From Shimia marina (GTDB taxonomy: Bacteria > Pseudomonadota > Alphaproteobacteria > Rhodobacterales > Rhodobacteraceae), in NCBI RefSeq assembly GCF_001458175.1, contig NZ_CYPW01000018.1, positions 89,861 to 133,094 on the forward strand: 43,234 bases of DNA, given 5' to 3'. Positions 23,627-40,940 of this stretch are shown one piece after another. Below the pieces are notes generated by a model. It was not told the DNA's origin and ran no database searches. It saw only the letters and a list, made by a program, of their open reading frames with translations. Every line of letters starts with the position of its first letter. The stretch's first letter is position 1. The position numbers and the translations under genes were made by a program.

Positions 23627-24499
23627 TCAGAGCGCGACGGTCACGCTGTAGCCAAAGGTTTCCTGAGTGCCGGGCTGCAAGGTGGTGCTGTTGGGGCGGT
23701 CTGCGATTTGTGGACCTGCGCCATGCAGGGCGGCCGTGCCATGCCAAGGTTCGATACAAAGGAAGGGGGCCTGCTTTGGCTTCCACAGGGCAATGTCTGG
23801 CAGATTGTCGAAGGTGAAGGAGAGGTTTGGCCCGTCTTTCGACCCATAGCGCAGGAGGCTGGGCGTGCCATCCGGGAACACCAATGCGCCCTCCTCAAAG
23901 AGCGCTTCTGACAATGGGAGGGTGCCTGCCTGAAACGGGCCTGGCACCAAATCTGGCTCCAGCAGGCCATCAGGGCGCAGCGGGCGTTGCTTGGGGTTGG
24001 CTGTGGCAGGCAATTTTATCATGTGGGTCTGATCCGTGGCACCGGGCAGGGGCCAGAGGAACGCCGGGTGAAAGCCAAAACCAAAAGGCATTGGCTGATC
24101 TGAGAGATTTTCCACCTCTGCCGTGACCGACACTGTGGGGCCGGAGAGCGCGTGGGTGAGGCGCAGGGTAAATTCAAAAGGGTAGACGGCGCGTGTGGCG
24201 GCATCTGCCCGCAGGACATGACGGCACATCGTTGGGGTTTGTGTCTCAATAGCGAAGGGGCTCCGGCGGGCGAAGCCGTGCTGCGGCATGTTTGCGTGAT
24301 GCGCGCCCACGGCAATGGTGTCGTCAGGCGCGCGCCCGACAATGGGGAACAGAACAGGTGCGCGCCCAGTCCAGAAGGTGGCGTCGCCGTGCCAGAGCAG
24401 ATCGCGTCCATCGGCCGTGCGCAGAAACTGCATCTCTGCGCCGATGGTGGCGACGGACAGGCTCAGGTGGTCGTTTGTCAGGATGCAATCAGAGGTCAT
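23627..24499 (-). CDS. Aldose 1-epimerase family protein (LacX-like)
   Basis: A 290-residue protein of the galactose-mutarotase-like beta-sandwich family, in the short LacX-like branch. Probable active-site residues are visible: H74 in MPQHGFAR, H144 in FGFGFHPAF and E250 in LCIEPWHG. It likely interconverts sugar anomers; the specific sugar is unknown. I chose ATG 24499 (MTSDCILTNDHL) because the upstream in-frame extension to 24988 has no family similarity and runs into the rplJ leader. Unlike the mutarotase remnant at 7263-7505, it is intact. Confidence 0.88.
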   Translation of the reverse strand: MTSDCILTNDHLSLSVATIGAEMQFLRTADGRDLLWHGDATFWTGRAPVLFPIVGRAPDDTIAVGAHHANMPQHGFARRSPFAIETQTPTMCRHVLRADAATRAVYPFEFTLRLTHALSGPTVSVTAEVENLSDQPMPFGFGFHPAFLWPLPGATDQTHMIKLPATANPKQRPLRPDGLLEPDLVPGPFQAGTLPLSEALFEEGALVFPDGTPSLLRYGSKDGPNLSFTFDNLPDIALWKPKQAPFLCIEPWHGTAALHGAGPQIADRPNSTTLQPGTQETFGYSVTVAL

Positions 24500-24865
24500 G
24501 AAAGGGCTTTGTGGATAAAGGTGGCAGGAATGTCTGTCCCGACAGTAGCGTTCTGAGCAGAGAATGACATGGTGTTTTTGATGGGGGCGGTTAGGGGCTA
24601 GGCGTCCCGCATGTGCTGCCCAGCTTAGTGATTTCCTGTAAGTGCGTCGGATGTGCCCGCTATAATCTGGCCAGGCAGCATGAAAGTGCTCTGTGATGTC
24701 TTGCATTGAAGGCGGAACAGGGGTAGGACGCGCCTGCCCAGCCTGGAGATCGCATCTGCGATTCTTTCTGGGGTGGCCTGTCCAAGACGGAGGGTTCCGG
24801 CATATGCCTGAATAATTCCTTCCCGAGATGGGGTAAGAGACAAGAATTCTAAGAAGGCCCTTTCC
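24500..24865. other. Gene-free interval between the epimerase-like gene and the rplJ leader
   Basis: A minus-strand open frame of 72 codons (24625-24843) is present, with a partly helical-looking product, but it lacks a good ribosome-binding site and I do not accept it as a gene. The rest holds no recognised feature apart from what must be the promoter of rplJ-rplL. Confidence 0.5.
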
Positions 24866-24968
24866 GGGTGCTTCGGCGATCTTGGTTCCCAACCCTTTGT
24901 TTGGACCTAAACGCATGCCGCTTTGCGGTGTGCAAAACTGAGCCGGGGTGCAAGCCCCATATTTGGAG
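24866..24968 (+). ncRNA. Candidate L10 autoregulatory leader of the rplJ-rplL mRNA
   Basis: Several hairpins lie in series just before rplJ: GCATGCCGC/GCGGTGTGC (24913-24921 with 24925-24933, nine pairs, two wobbles), GGGG/CCCC (24945-24948 with 24955-24958) and a small GGTT-CCC-AACC stem near 24885. The last ends seven bases before the GTG. Messages for L10 commonly carry such a leader where L10-L12 binds. Boundaries are approximate and the identification rests on position and pairing only. Confidence 0.5.
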
Positions 24969-24975
24969 TAAAACT

Positions 24976-25494
24976 GTGGATAGAGCACAAAAAGAGAAGG
25001 TGGTCGAGGAACTCGGCCAGATCTTTGAAAGCTCTGGCGTTGTAGTGGTTGCCCACTACGCGGGTCTCACGGTTGCTGACATGCAAGATCTGCGTGCACG
25101 TGCGCGTGACGCGGGTGGTGCAGTACGTGTCGCCAAGAACAGGCTCGCCAAGATCGCCCTGGAAGGCAAACCATGCGAGAGCATGGGTGACCTTCTGTCG
25201 GGTATGACCGTTCTGACCTATTCCGAGGACCCTGTGGCAGCCGCCAAAGTGGCCGAGGACTTCGCCAAGACGAACAAGAAGTTCGAAATCCTTGGCGGTG
25301 CAATGGGCGAGAACGCTCTGGACCGTGCCGGTGTTGAAGCCGTGTCGAAAATGCCTTCCCGCGACGAGCTTATCGCTCAGATCGCTGGCATGCTCGGCGC
25401 ACCTGCTTCCAGCATCGCCGGTGCCATTGGCGCACCTGCTTCGAACATCGCATCCATCCTGTCTACCATCGAGGAAAAGGCAGAGGCTGCGTAA
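24976..25494 (+). CDS. rplJ: 50S ribosomal protein L10
   Basis: The base of the L12 stalk. With GTG 24976 as start the protein is 172 residues, the normal length, beginning V(M)[22 protein letters not shown] at 24963-24968 supports this start over the longer in-frame opening. Family blocks include [29 protein letters not shown] sequence (landmarks [19 protein letters not shown]) and the long C-terminal helix that binds L12 dimers. Separated from rplL by 71 bases. Confidence 0.96.
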   Translation: MDRAQKEKVVEELGQIFESSGVVVVAHYAGLTVADMQDLRARARDAGGAVRVAKNRLAKIALEGKPCESMGDLLSGMTVLTYSEDPVAAAKVAEDFAKTNKKFEILGGAMGENALDRAGVEAVSKMPSRDELIAQIAGMLGAPASSIAGAIGAPASNIASILSTIEEKAEAA

Positions 25495-25565
25495 GCAACT
25501 TTTTGAACCGCGTAGGGTGAATGCCCAACGTTGGAACACATATCTGATAACGGAAAGAGTCTAAA

Positions 25566-25946
25566 ATGGCTGATCTGAAAGCACTCGCAGAAAGCATCGT
25601 GGGTCTGACCCTGCTGGAAGCACAAGAACTGAAAACCATCCTCAAAGACGAGTATGGCATCGAGCCAGCCGCCGGTGGCGCGGTTGTCATGGCAGCAGCT
25701 GGCGGCGACGCCGGTGGCGCAGCTGAAGAAGAGAAGACTGAATTCGACGTGATCCTGAAATCCGCAGGCGCATCGAAAATCAACGTCATCAAAGAAGTTC
25801 GCGGCATCACAGGCCTGGGCCTGAAAGAAGCCAAAGAGCTGGTTGAAGCTGGTGGCAAAGCCGTCAAAGAAGGCGTGTCCAAGGACGAAGCCGAAGAGAT
25901 CAAAGGCAAGCTGGAAGCAGCTGGCGCCGAGGTCGAAGTTAAGTAA
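25566..25946 (+). CDS. rplL: 50S ribosomal protein L7/L12
   Basis: The multi-copy stalk protein that recruits translation GTPases. The 126-residue protein has the N-terminal dimer domain, a flexible Ala/Gly-rich hinge ([14 protein letters not shown]) and the C-terminal factor-binding domain with [27 protein letters not shown] and [13 protein letters not shown]. It is closed by an intrinsic terminator, so in this genome it is not continuous with rpoB; about 3.5 kb of other genes lie in between. Confidence 0.97.
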   Translation: MADLKALAESIVGLTLLEAQELKTILKDEYGIEPAAGGAVVMAAAGGDAGGAAEEEKTEFDVILKSAGASKINVIKEVRGITGLGLKEAKELVEAGGKAVKEGVSKDEAEEIKGKLEAAGAEVEVK

Positions 25947-25969
25947 TTCGGATTTTTTCCGATTTGCTG

Positions 25970-25998
25970 CAGGCGTCCCATTTGGGGCGCCTGTTTTC
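25970..25998 (+). terminator. Intrinsic terminator after rplL
   Basis: CAGGCGTCCC (25970-25979) pairs with GGGGCGCCTG (25984-25993) with one T-G wobble and an ATTT loop, then TTTT. Separates rplJ-rplL from downstream genes. Confidence 0.87.
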
Positions 25999-26177
25999 AT
26001 TTCAGCACCTGTTGCGATTGCCCAGCAGACTCGGGTAAACCCCTTGTTTTGGTGATCTAGCGGTTGCCATCAGGCGCACAATGGGCAATCACAGGGGCGA
26101 GAGCGCCTGCGGACGTCAGCGCCAAGCAGCAAACCTGGCCCCGGTCTTTGGTGCGGGCCACAGATAAGAAGTCGACT

Positions 26178-27494
26178 ATGAAACACTCCATTCCCCTGAC
26201 GGCACTTCCTGAGAATACAGTTTTTGGCGCAGGCGATGTTTTCGTCCTGTTTGGTGAGCTTTTCGGACGTGGCTATGCGACCGGTCTGATTGACGCGGCA
26301 AAGGCGGCGGGCATGACGCTTGTGGGCATCACCGTGGGGCGTCGCGAAGATGATGGCGCGCTGCGTGCGCTGACCGATGAGGAACTGGCGGCTGCAGAGG
26401 ACAACCTTGGTGGCAAGATCATCAACATTCCGATGATGGCGGGCTTTGATATGGATGCGCCGGAAGGGGGCGCGACGCCAACCGACATGCTCTCTGACAT
26501 GACGCTGGATAACTGGCAGGAGTACAAGCTGGATTGGGATAAGGTGGATGCGTGCCGCGAGATTGGCACGGCGCGCTTTGTGCAGTCGCTTGAAAAAGTC
26601 ATGGCAGAGCTTGAGGGGCTGATCCCTGCGGGCAAGAACGTGTTCTTTGCTCACACCATGGCAGGGGGCATTCCACGCGCCAAAGCCTTTCTGGCGATTG
26701 CCAATCGTATCTACAAAGGCCGTGGCGCGCGCCACATGCCGTCGCAGGCGCTGATGGACAGTGATCTGGGTAAACTGATCCTGCAGAACTTTGACGAGGT
26801 GACCGCAAACAGCTTTGGTCATCTGCTGGAGCACAGTGCTGCGCTGCGCAGCAAGATCGAAGCCGGCGGCGGGCAGGTGCGTTACACTGCTTATGGCTAC
26901 CACGGCACCCGCGTGCTGATCGACGGGGCCTATCAGTGGCAGACCTACACCAGCTATACGCAGGGCTATGCCAAGATGAACCTGGAAGGCTTTGCGCAGA
27001 AGGCTTGGGAGCAGGGCGTGAAGGCGACCGTGTTCAACTGCCCGGAAATTCGGACCAACTCTTCGGATGTGTTTGCGGGGATTGAGCTGTCACTGGTGCC
27101 GCTGCTGGAAGCTTACCGCAAAGAAGGTGGTGGTGACTGGGCGCAGGGCGTTTGGGACGAATGTCAGGCGCTGCTGCAAGACGACGTGAAGCTGGAAGAT
27201 ATTCTCGCCACCGTTGGTGCCTATCAGCAGAATCCTGTGATGCAGTCTTTCTACAACTTTGAAGCCTGGCCGATGCAGAACAGCCTTGAGCAGGTGGAGA
27301 TGACCGTGGGCACCTCGGCAGATATCGTGGCGCTGCATAAAAATCGCAAAGAGCTGGTGAGTGATGTGCTGAGTGCGCATGTGGTGAGCGCAACCGGCGC
27401 GCTGATCTTTGGCGCGTCCAGCGATGCGGATGGCCCGGTTCTGTGGCTGGACCATGATCTGGTGGCGCAGCAGTTGATTGCAGCGCACAGCTGA
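26178..27494 (+). CDS. Possible FabMG-type enoyl-ACP reductase or related Rossmann protein
   Basis: A 438-residue cytosolic protein. ATG 26178 is chosen because the protein-like text begins there (MKHSIPLTALPENTVFGAGD); the upstream extension to 26064 looks non-coding. GELFGRGYATGLIDAAKAAG followed by VGITVGRRE could be a nucleotide-binding beta-alpha-beta unit, and a second region has YGYHGTRVLIDGAYQWQTYT. I associate it with the FabMG family, reported as triclosan-insensitive enoyl-ACP reductases, which would act in fatty acid synthesis; this is from memory of the family's look and is uncertain. It stands alone between two terminators. Confidence 0.55.
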   Translation: MKHSIPLTALPENTVFGAGDVFVLFGELFGRGYATGLIDAAKAAGMTLVGITVGRREDDGALRALTDEELAAAEDNLGGKIINIPMMAGFDMDAPEGGATPTDMLSDMTLDNWQEYKLDWDKVDACREIGTARFVQSLEKVMAELEGLIPAGKNVFFAHTMAGGIPRAKAFLAIANRIYKGRGARHMPSQALMDSDLGKLILQNFDEVTANSFGHLLEHSAALRSKIEAGGGQVRYTAYGYHGTRVLIDGAYQWQTYTSYTQGYAKMNLEGFAQKAWEQGVKATVFNCPEIRTNSSDVFAGIELSLVPLLEAYRKEGGGDWAQGVWDECQALLQDDVKLEDILATVGAYQQNPVMQSFYNFEAWPMQNSLEQVEMTVGTSADIVALHKNRKELVSDVLSAHVVSATGALIFGASSDADGPVLWLDHDLVAQQLIAAHS

Positions 27495-27520
27495 TCCATC
27501 GCATGACAATTTTGCAGAGA

Positions 27521-27546
27521 CAGGCGCCTTATCGGGCGCCTGTTTG
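27521..27546 (+). terminator. Intrinsic terminator after the FabMG-like gene
   Basis: CAGGCGCC (27521-27528) and GGCGCCTG (27535-27542) form a perfect eight-pair stem with a TTATCG loop and a short TTTG tail. The weak U-tract lowers certainty, but the placement 27 bases after the stop codon is right. Confidence 0.75.
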
Positions 27547-27579
27547 TGTGCTCGTCTCCAATTAGTAATCGTTTATCCG

Positions 27580-28026
27580 TCATATTCTGCAAAATCTGTC
27601 GTAGCCTTGGCGATATATGTGGACTACTAGCGGGGGAATAACGCTTGGTGAGAAGGGGAGTTTCAGAGAGGCGGCAATTGCCATTACCACCAGCGTAATT
27701 GTCCATTCGATGCCTTCCTCTACAGCTTTTGCCAAGAAACCATCTGGATCGCAAAATTCCGCACGTAGTTCTTGGGCAATGCCTTCCAAGAAGCTCCGGC
27801 CGCGCTGTTTGTCTATGAAGTTCAGAGCATCTCCAATTCTAGGGGCTAGAATGCTCTCTGGCATTGCTGCGGAAAGAGATGAGCTCAACCCCGTCAAGCC
27901 GGGGCCAGGCATACCTGCCATGACATCGATGCCCATATCTGCATCCGCATAAATCACGTCCTCGCCAAGGAGCGATGCTTTTTTGTCCAGCATCTCGGCC
28001 AGATCAATCATTTCCTCTAATTTCAT
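27580..28026 (-). CDS. Hypothetical protein with one membrane segment
   Basis: A 148-residue protein of unrecognised family. The N-terminal third is acidic (MKLEEMIDLAEMLDKKASLLGED), the middle carries a Met/Gly/Ser/Pro-rich stretch (MAGMPGPGLTGLSSSLSAAM), and one hydrophobic segment lies at about residues 106-122 (WTITLVVMAIAASLKLP). It is more AT-rich than its neighbours and divergently arranged with the LuxR solo gene, from which it is separated by about 200 bases that hold a lux-box-like palindrome. That makes it a candidate target of the regulator. Confidence 0.55.
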   Translation of the reverse strand: MKLEEMIDLAEMLDKKASLLGEDVIYADADMGIDVMAGMPGPGLTGLSSSLSAAMPESILAPRIGDALNFIDKQRGRSFLEGIAQELRAEFCDPDGFLAKAVEEGIEWTITLVVMAIAASLKLPFSPSVIPPLVVHIYRQGYDRFCRI

Positions 28027-28156
28027 TGCGCAGATCCCTTTGCTAAATCCCGTTTTGAAATTGGTTGTTGTGCGTCCTGTGATCGGCCGAGGTTGCGGCG
28101 CAACTAGCCATGTCTCGCACGTATCAAAATGCTAGGCAGTAAACGGAGGTTGAGAA

Positions 28157-28176
28157 ACCTATCAAAAATGATGGGT
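28157..28176. promoter_or_regulatory. lux-box-like 20-base imperfect palindrome
   Basis: ACCTATCAAAAATGATGGGT is 20 bases long like a lux box, begins ACCT, and seven of its ten symmetrical positions pair. It lies between the divergent hypothetical gene and the luxR gene, 69 bases upstream of the latter. No experimental consensus for this regulator is known to me, so it is a candidate only. Confidence 0.4.
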
Positions 28177-28244
28177 TTTGCTGACTGGCAAACGCCTTTG
28201 TGATACACTTAACCCAACTGGTTTGGTTGATGAGTGTTCGTTTC

Positions 28245-29009
28245 ATGAAGAACGCGGTTGTGGATTTTTTAGATAATCTATTTTTTGCGCAGACTGCGGA
28301 TGAGCTTTATGCCGTTTCTAAGGCCTATTTTGGGGATCTTGGCTTCCGCTATGTGAACGTTTCTTATTTTCAAACGGAAACGGCGCAGCATTTGGGGATG
28401 TTTTCAAACATGTCCCAAGACTGGCTATCACATTATCAGTTGTCTGGTTACAGCGCTATTGATCCATATATCCGCATGGGGGATGCGCTGGACGGGCGTA
28501 AAGTGGTCTCACATGATGCGCTTCTGGATTGCGATAGCGTGCGGCGTGATCCTGTTTTACAGAGGCTGCTTTTGGAGGGCAGGCAGGAAGGTCTGCAATC
28601 AAGTTTTTTGCAGTGTGGCGTTAGTCGCTTTATGGGGTTGAAGGCGGGGATAAACTTGATCCTTGATCGGGATGTGGAGGAGTTGATCCGCCTCCAAGAA
28701 GAAAAGCGCCAAGAGCTTTTTGTGGGTGCTGCTTTGGCTCAGAGCGCGTTTATGGCTTGTACTAAGAAAGAGAAGCTATGCGCGGAGTATATCAATTTCT
28801 CTGGCTTTCAGCCGCGCCTGTCGCCGCGTGAAGCAGAGGTGGTGAAGTGGCTTGCGCAGGGGCTGCGGAATGATCGCATTGCCGATAAGCTCAAAATATC
28901 GACTGCCACAGTGAATTTTCACATTGTCTCCGCAAAGCGCAGATTGGACGTAAAAACACGCGAACAGCTTGTTGCTGTCGCTATACTTCAGGGAATTGTC
29001 GAGTTCTGA
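28245..29009 (+). CDS. LuxR-type autoinducer-binding transcriptional regulator (solo)
   Basis: A 254-residue quorum-sensing regulator (269 if the GTG at 28200 is used; there is no clear ribosome-binding site for either). The N-terminal autoinducer-binding domain keeps W60, Y64, D73 and P74 in the same spacing as TraR W57, Y61, D70 and P71, but the equivalent of TraR W85 is not tryptophan. The C-terminal GerE-type helix-turn-helix starts LSPREAEVVKWLAQG, with E196 and G206 in the invariant spacing. No luxI synthase is within the window, so it is an orphan that may sense a signal made elsewhere or by other cells. The altered pocket could mean a non-standard ligand. Confidence 0.88.
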   Translation: MKNAVVDFLDNLFFAQTADELYAVSKAYFGDLGFRYVNVSYFQTETAQHLGMFSNMSQDWLSHYQLSGYSAIDPYIRMGDALDGRKVVSHDALLDCDSVRRDPVLQRLLLEGRQEGLQSSFLQCGVSRFMGLKAGINLILDRDVEELIRLQEEKRQELFVGAALAQSAFMACTKKEKLCAEYINFSGFQPRLSPREAEVVKWLAQGLRNDRIADKLKISTATVNFHIVSAKRRLDVKTREQLVAVAILQGIVEF

Positions 29010-29449
29010 AGTGATGGAGAGTAGGCTTTCTTGTTCTGTGTGGTTTTGTGGGGATGGGCTTCAATTGAATTTGTCAAGCCCAAAGGGGTTGCCAAATAAG
29101 GCTTGATTCAATATTCGGTAATCTCTTGCGGTTTCGAGCGATTCGGGACCGCTTTTTGTCCTTTGTGGATTTGATAGATAGGCGGCGCGCAGTGGGTGGC
29201 GGATTCCACCCGATCAGAATTAAGTAAATATCAGAAAACAAACGAAAATAGGGTTTGCCCCGGCTTGGCAAGCCTCTTGGGTGGCGCAGAGCGCGCGGTC
29301 AGGAGGCTTTCCAAGGCAGGGTTTGGAACGGGAGGCCCCCTTTGGGACGGGGGCCGGGAATTGTCCAGATCTTGACCCTCTCGTATGGGCGCAGTGCCGA
29401 GGACCCGACGGCACTTGTGTTCGGTGAGAAATGAAAGGTGACGATAGTC
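29010..29449. promoter_or_regulatory. rpoB upstream region with a GC-rich hairpin
   Basis: About 440 bases without a gene. It moves from AT-rich sequence near luxR (with AAGTAAATATCAGAAAAC around 29223) to GC-rich sequence near rpoB. A perfect stem GGCCCCC/GGGGGCC (29334-29340 with 29349-29355, eight-base loop) is not followed by a U-tract, so it is more likely a leader structure than a terminator. As rplL has its own terminator and two units intervene, the rpoBC promoter must be here; I cannot place its -35 and -10 elements with confidence. Confidence 0.5.
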
Positions 29450-33586
<4,137 letters not shown>

Positions 33587-33638
33587 GGGCGCGGGCTCTC
33601 ACTCCATCCACTCTCCCAGCAGAATTTGAGGTATCAAA

Positions 33639-37886
<4,248 letters not shown>

Positions 37887-37909
37887 GACCTCAGACATCT
37901 GAAGATTTG

Positions 37910-37944
37910 AAAGGGCCCCCGGCAAAAAAGCCGGGGGCCCTTTT
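37910..37944 (+). terminator. Strong intrinsic terminator after rpoC
   Basis: A perfect stem of about 14 pairs: the left arm 37910-37923 (AAAGGGCCCCCGGC) and the right arm 37930-37943 are complementary, with six A in the loop and TTTT at the end of the right arm. Closes rpoBC. Confidence 0.93.
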
Positions 37945-38051
37945 GCCTTCGGCGAGAGTGTTTTGGTCAGAAGAAGTCACAAGAGGTCTGGGCTTGGCAA
38001 AGCCGTCAGACGGCCCTAACGTCGCGCGGTTGCAGCTGAGGGGAGAGGGCG

Positions 38052-38942
38052 ATGGCGGCGCTGTCGGACAATACAAAGGGGGCACTTTTGATGATGTGCT
38101 CCATGGCGGCCTTTACGTTCAATGATACATTGATCAAGTCGCTGGGGCCGCAGGTGCCGTTGTTTCAGATGCTGTTTCTGCGTGGGGCCATGGCCTCGGT
38201 ATTGATCTGGCTGCTGGCACGGCGTGTGGGGCGGCTGCGCTGGCGTCTGGCACGCCGAGACTGGGGGCTGATTGGGCTGCGCACTGGTGCAGAAATTGGC
38301 GCCGCTTATTTCTTTATCACCGCGCTTTATCACATGCCCATCGCCAATGTGACCGCGATCCTTCAGATCCTTCCGCTGACCGTCACTTTGGGCGGGGCCC
38401 TGTTTTTTGGAGAAAGCGTGGGTTGGCGTCGGGCCTCAGCGATTGTGGCTGGGTTCTGCGGTATGTTGTTGATTGTCAGACCCGGGGCCGAGGGGTTTGA
38501 CCACTATACAGTTTACGCCCTGATCGCTGTGGGGTTTGTCACTCTGCGGGATCTCGCCACGCGCAAAATGTCAGCTGAGGTGCCCTCCATGACCGTTACC
38601 TTAGTGGCGTCGCTGGGGGTGATGTCGTTTGCCGGAGTGGCGAGCCTTGGCGCAGACTGGGTGCGCATGGAGCTGGCGCAATGGGCGCTACTTGCCGGGG
38701 CCGCCGTATTCATTCTGGGAGGCTATCTGTTTTCCGTCCTCGTCATGCGGGTCGGAGAGGTCAGCTTTGTGGCACCGTTTCGCTACAGCGGGTTGCTGTG
38801 GGCCCTGCTGCTGGGATTTCTGGTGTTTGATGACTGGCCGGACCCAATCACGCTTTTGGGCGCGCTGATTGTGGTCAGCGCAGGCGTGTTCACGCTGGTA
38901 CGTGGACGCCGCCTCAGTCAGGCAAAGACGGTGCGGACCTGA
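38052..38942 (+). CDS. EamA (DMT superfamily) transporter
   Basis: A 296-residue inner membrane protein with ten predicted hydrophobic helices arranged as two EamA repeats; the first starts GALLMMCSMAAFTFNDTLIK and the second near YALIAVGFVTLRDLA. Such proteins commonly export metabolites or amino acids. Its last 25 bases overlap the end of the convergent rhamnosyltransferase-like gene, an unusually tight arrangement. The substrate is not known. Confidence 0.88.
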   Translation: MAALSDNTKGALLMMCSMAAFTFNDTLIKSLGPQVPLFQMLFLRGAMASVLIWLLARRVGRLRWRLARRDWGLIGLRTGAEIGAAYFFITALYHMPIANVTAILQILPLTVTLGGALFFGESVGWRRASAIVAGFCGMLLIVRPGAEGFDHYTVYALIAVGFVTLRDLATRKMSAEVPSMTVTLVASLGVMSFAGVASLGADWVRMELAQWALLAGAAVFILGGYLFSVLVMRVGEVSFVAPFRYSGLLWALLLGFLVFDDWPDPITLLGALIVVSAGVFTLVRGRRLSQAKTVRT

Positions 38943-39736
38943 TCCGCGTCGATGGCAAAGCGGGATTTAAACTGCGCCGCTTCTTCGCCGGTGAGTGGCG
39001 TGACGGGCACGGGTTTGACCTTTTTCTGGCGGCTGTCGTTGTAGCCATTGTGGGTGCGCACCCACATGGGCGTGTCGGTGAAGCTCAGCGTGGGCATGAA
39101 CTGGTTCATAATGCCATGGCGGAAATTCATAATGGTCAGATCACAGCCGCCGCGCACATACATGCCCAGTGACGCCACATAGAGATTGCGCACCGTGTCA
39201 GCGGCGGCGATGCCTGCGCTGCTCATTTCTGCGATATAGCCGCGGTTCCAGTCAAAAGCGACCGTGCGGTGTTGGGGCAGGAGCGGCGCAACGTCCTCTG
39301 CTGCCGCGCGCAGACGCTCGAAAAAATCCACAGAGATGGCATCATCATCGTCATGACGGAACTGTAGGCAGGGGGCCTTGGGATCTTTGCGCGCGCCATT
39401 GAGCAGTTTCTTCATCAAAGGGCGGTGTGGCTCTGGTGGATGGGCGACGATGGTGATCTGCGGGATGTCCGTCGTGAGGTCATGCAGCCGTTCCACGTGG
39501 CGTTTGGTCAGCGTGTCTCCGATCAGCAGGATCATCTCAAAATTCTGATCGGTCTGGGCCTTCAGGCAGGGCAGGGCCACAGTTTCCATCAGTTGAAAGC
39601 GCTCTTCCAACCGGTCTTCTTGATAGAGAAAGGCAATGCGGTCTTCGATGGTGTCATGTTCTACTTGAAACCCACCAAGAGCCGGGTAAGAAAACCGGCA
39701 CAGGCCAATCACCTGCATGTCCTTACTGTCGATCAT
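38918..39736 (-). CDS. Putative rhamnosyl transferase family protein
   Basis: A 272-residue cytosolic protein resembling the putative rhamnosyl transferase (DUF3118-like) family of Roseobacters. Landmarks: VIGLCRFSYPALGGFQVEHDTIEDR at the start (shortened here to FSYPALGGFQVEH) and an acidic RHDDDDAIS motif at the centre, which may bind metal-nucleotide sugar. ATG 39736 is chosen; the frame opens upstream at 39763. Its 3' end overlaps the convergent transporter gene. A role in polysaccharide or glycolipid synthesis is likely but not shown. Confidence 0.7.
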   Translation of the reverse strand: MIDSKDMQVIGLCRFSYPALGGFQVEHDTIEDRIAFLYQEDRLEERFQLMETVALPCLKAQTDQNFEMILLIGDTLTKRHVERLHDLTTDIPQITIVAHPPEPHRPLMKKLLNGARKDPKAPCLQFRHDDDDAISVDFFERLRAAAEDVAPLLPQHRTVAFDWNRGYIAEMSSAGIAAADTVRNLYVASLGMYVRGGCDLTIMNFRHGIMNQFMPTLSFTDTPMWVRTHNGYNDSRQKKVKPVPVTPLTGEEAAQFKSRFAIDADQVRTVFA

Positions 39737-40061
39737 TGCTTGCCTTCCCTGTGTTGGCGCCACATTGGCAGGACGCGGCGGTCAGTGCAACCGGACCGCT
39801 GTTGACAAGTGTCGCGACTCCCAATATACGCGCGCTCATCCGGCGATGGGGGAAGTGTATCCTGAGCCGTTTCACACCTGTAGTGGTCAAGTTCCGGTCT
39901 GCTTTGAAGGCCGCAACCTCTGAGACTCCACCGCGTCGTTTGCCTCGGAATGGAAACGATTGCGGTTTTTGCGCTTGTGCATGCACATGGTGCAGAAAAC
40001 ACAGATAACCGCGTCGGGCTTCGGTCTGGCGTATAAATGGAAGCAATAGGAAAGAGACCCT
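39737..40061. promoter_or_regulatory. rpsL upstream region
   Basis: About 325 bases without a gene, between the divergent rhamnosyltransferase-like gene and rpsL. Apart from the promoter that must drive the str operon, I see no clear element; open frames on both strands here are shadows with no supporting context. Confidence 0.45.
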
Positions 40062-40433
40062 ATGCCAACGATTCAGCAGCTGATCCGCAAACCGCGTCAG
40101 CCTAAAATCAAGCGCTCCAAGTCGCAGCACCTGGAGCAGTGCCCTCAGAAGCGCGGCGTGTGCACACGTGTATACACCACCACACCTAAGAAACCGAACT
40201 CCGCTATGCGTAAAGTTGCGAAGGTGCGCCTGACCAACGGTTACGAAGTGATTTCCTACATCCCAGGTGAAAGCCACAACCTTCAGGAACACTCTGTGGT
40301 TCTGATCCGTGGCGGTCGTGTAAAAGACCTTCCGGGTGTCCGTTACCACATCCTGCGCGGTGTTCTGGATACCCAAGGCGTTAAAGACCGTAAGCAACGT
40401 CGTTCAAAGTACGGCGCGAAGCGTCCTAAGTAA
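40062..40433 (+). CDS. rpsL: 30S ribosomal protein S12
   Basis: The decoding-centre protein, 123 residues. The conserved [12 protein letters not shown] and [13 protein letters not shown] loops are wild type at the lysines (E. coli K42 and K87) whose change gives streptomycin resistance, and D88 for methylthiolation is present. First gene of the str operon, with rpsG starting 15 bases later. Confidence 0.98.
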   Translation: MPTIQQLIRKPRQPKIKRSKSQHLEQCPQKRGVCTRVYTTTPKKPNSAMRKVAKVRLTNGYEVISYIPGESHNLQEHSVVLIRGGRVKDLPGVRYHILRGVLDTQGVKDRKQRRSKYGAKRPK

Positions 40434-40919
<486 letters not shown>

Positions 40920-40940
40920 ATCCCATAAAGGCTTAGACCA

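Noticed and set aside
24625..24843. A 72-codon minus-strand frame upstream of rplJ
   Set aside because: No good ribosome-binding site and no recognisable family, although part of the product looks helical.
40170..40345. Possible streptomycin-resistance changes in rpsL
   Set aside because: The two lysines equivalent to K42 and K87 are unchanged.
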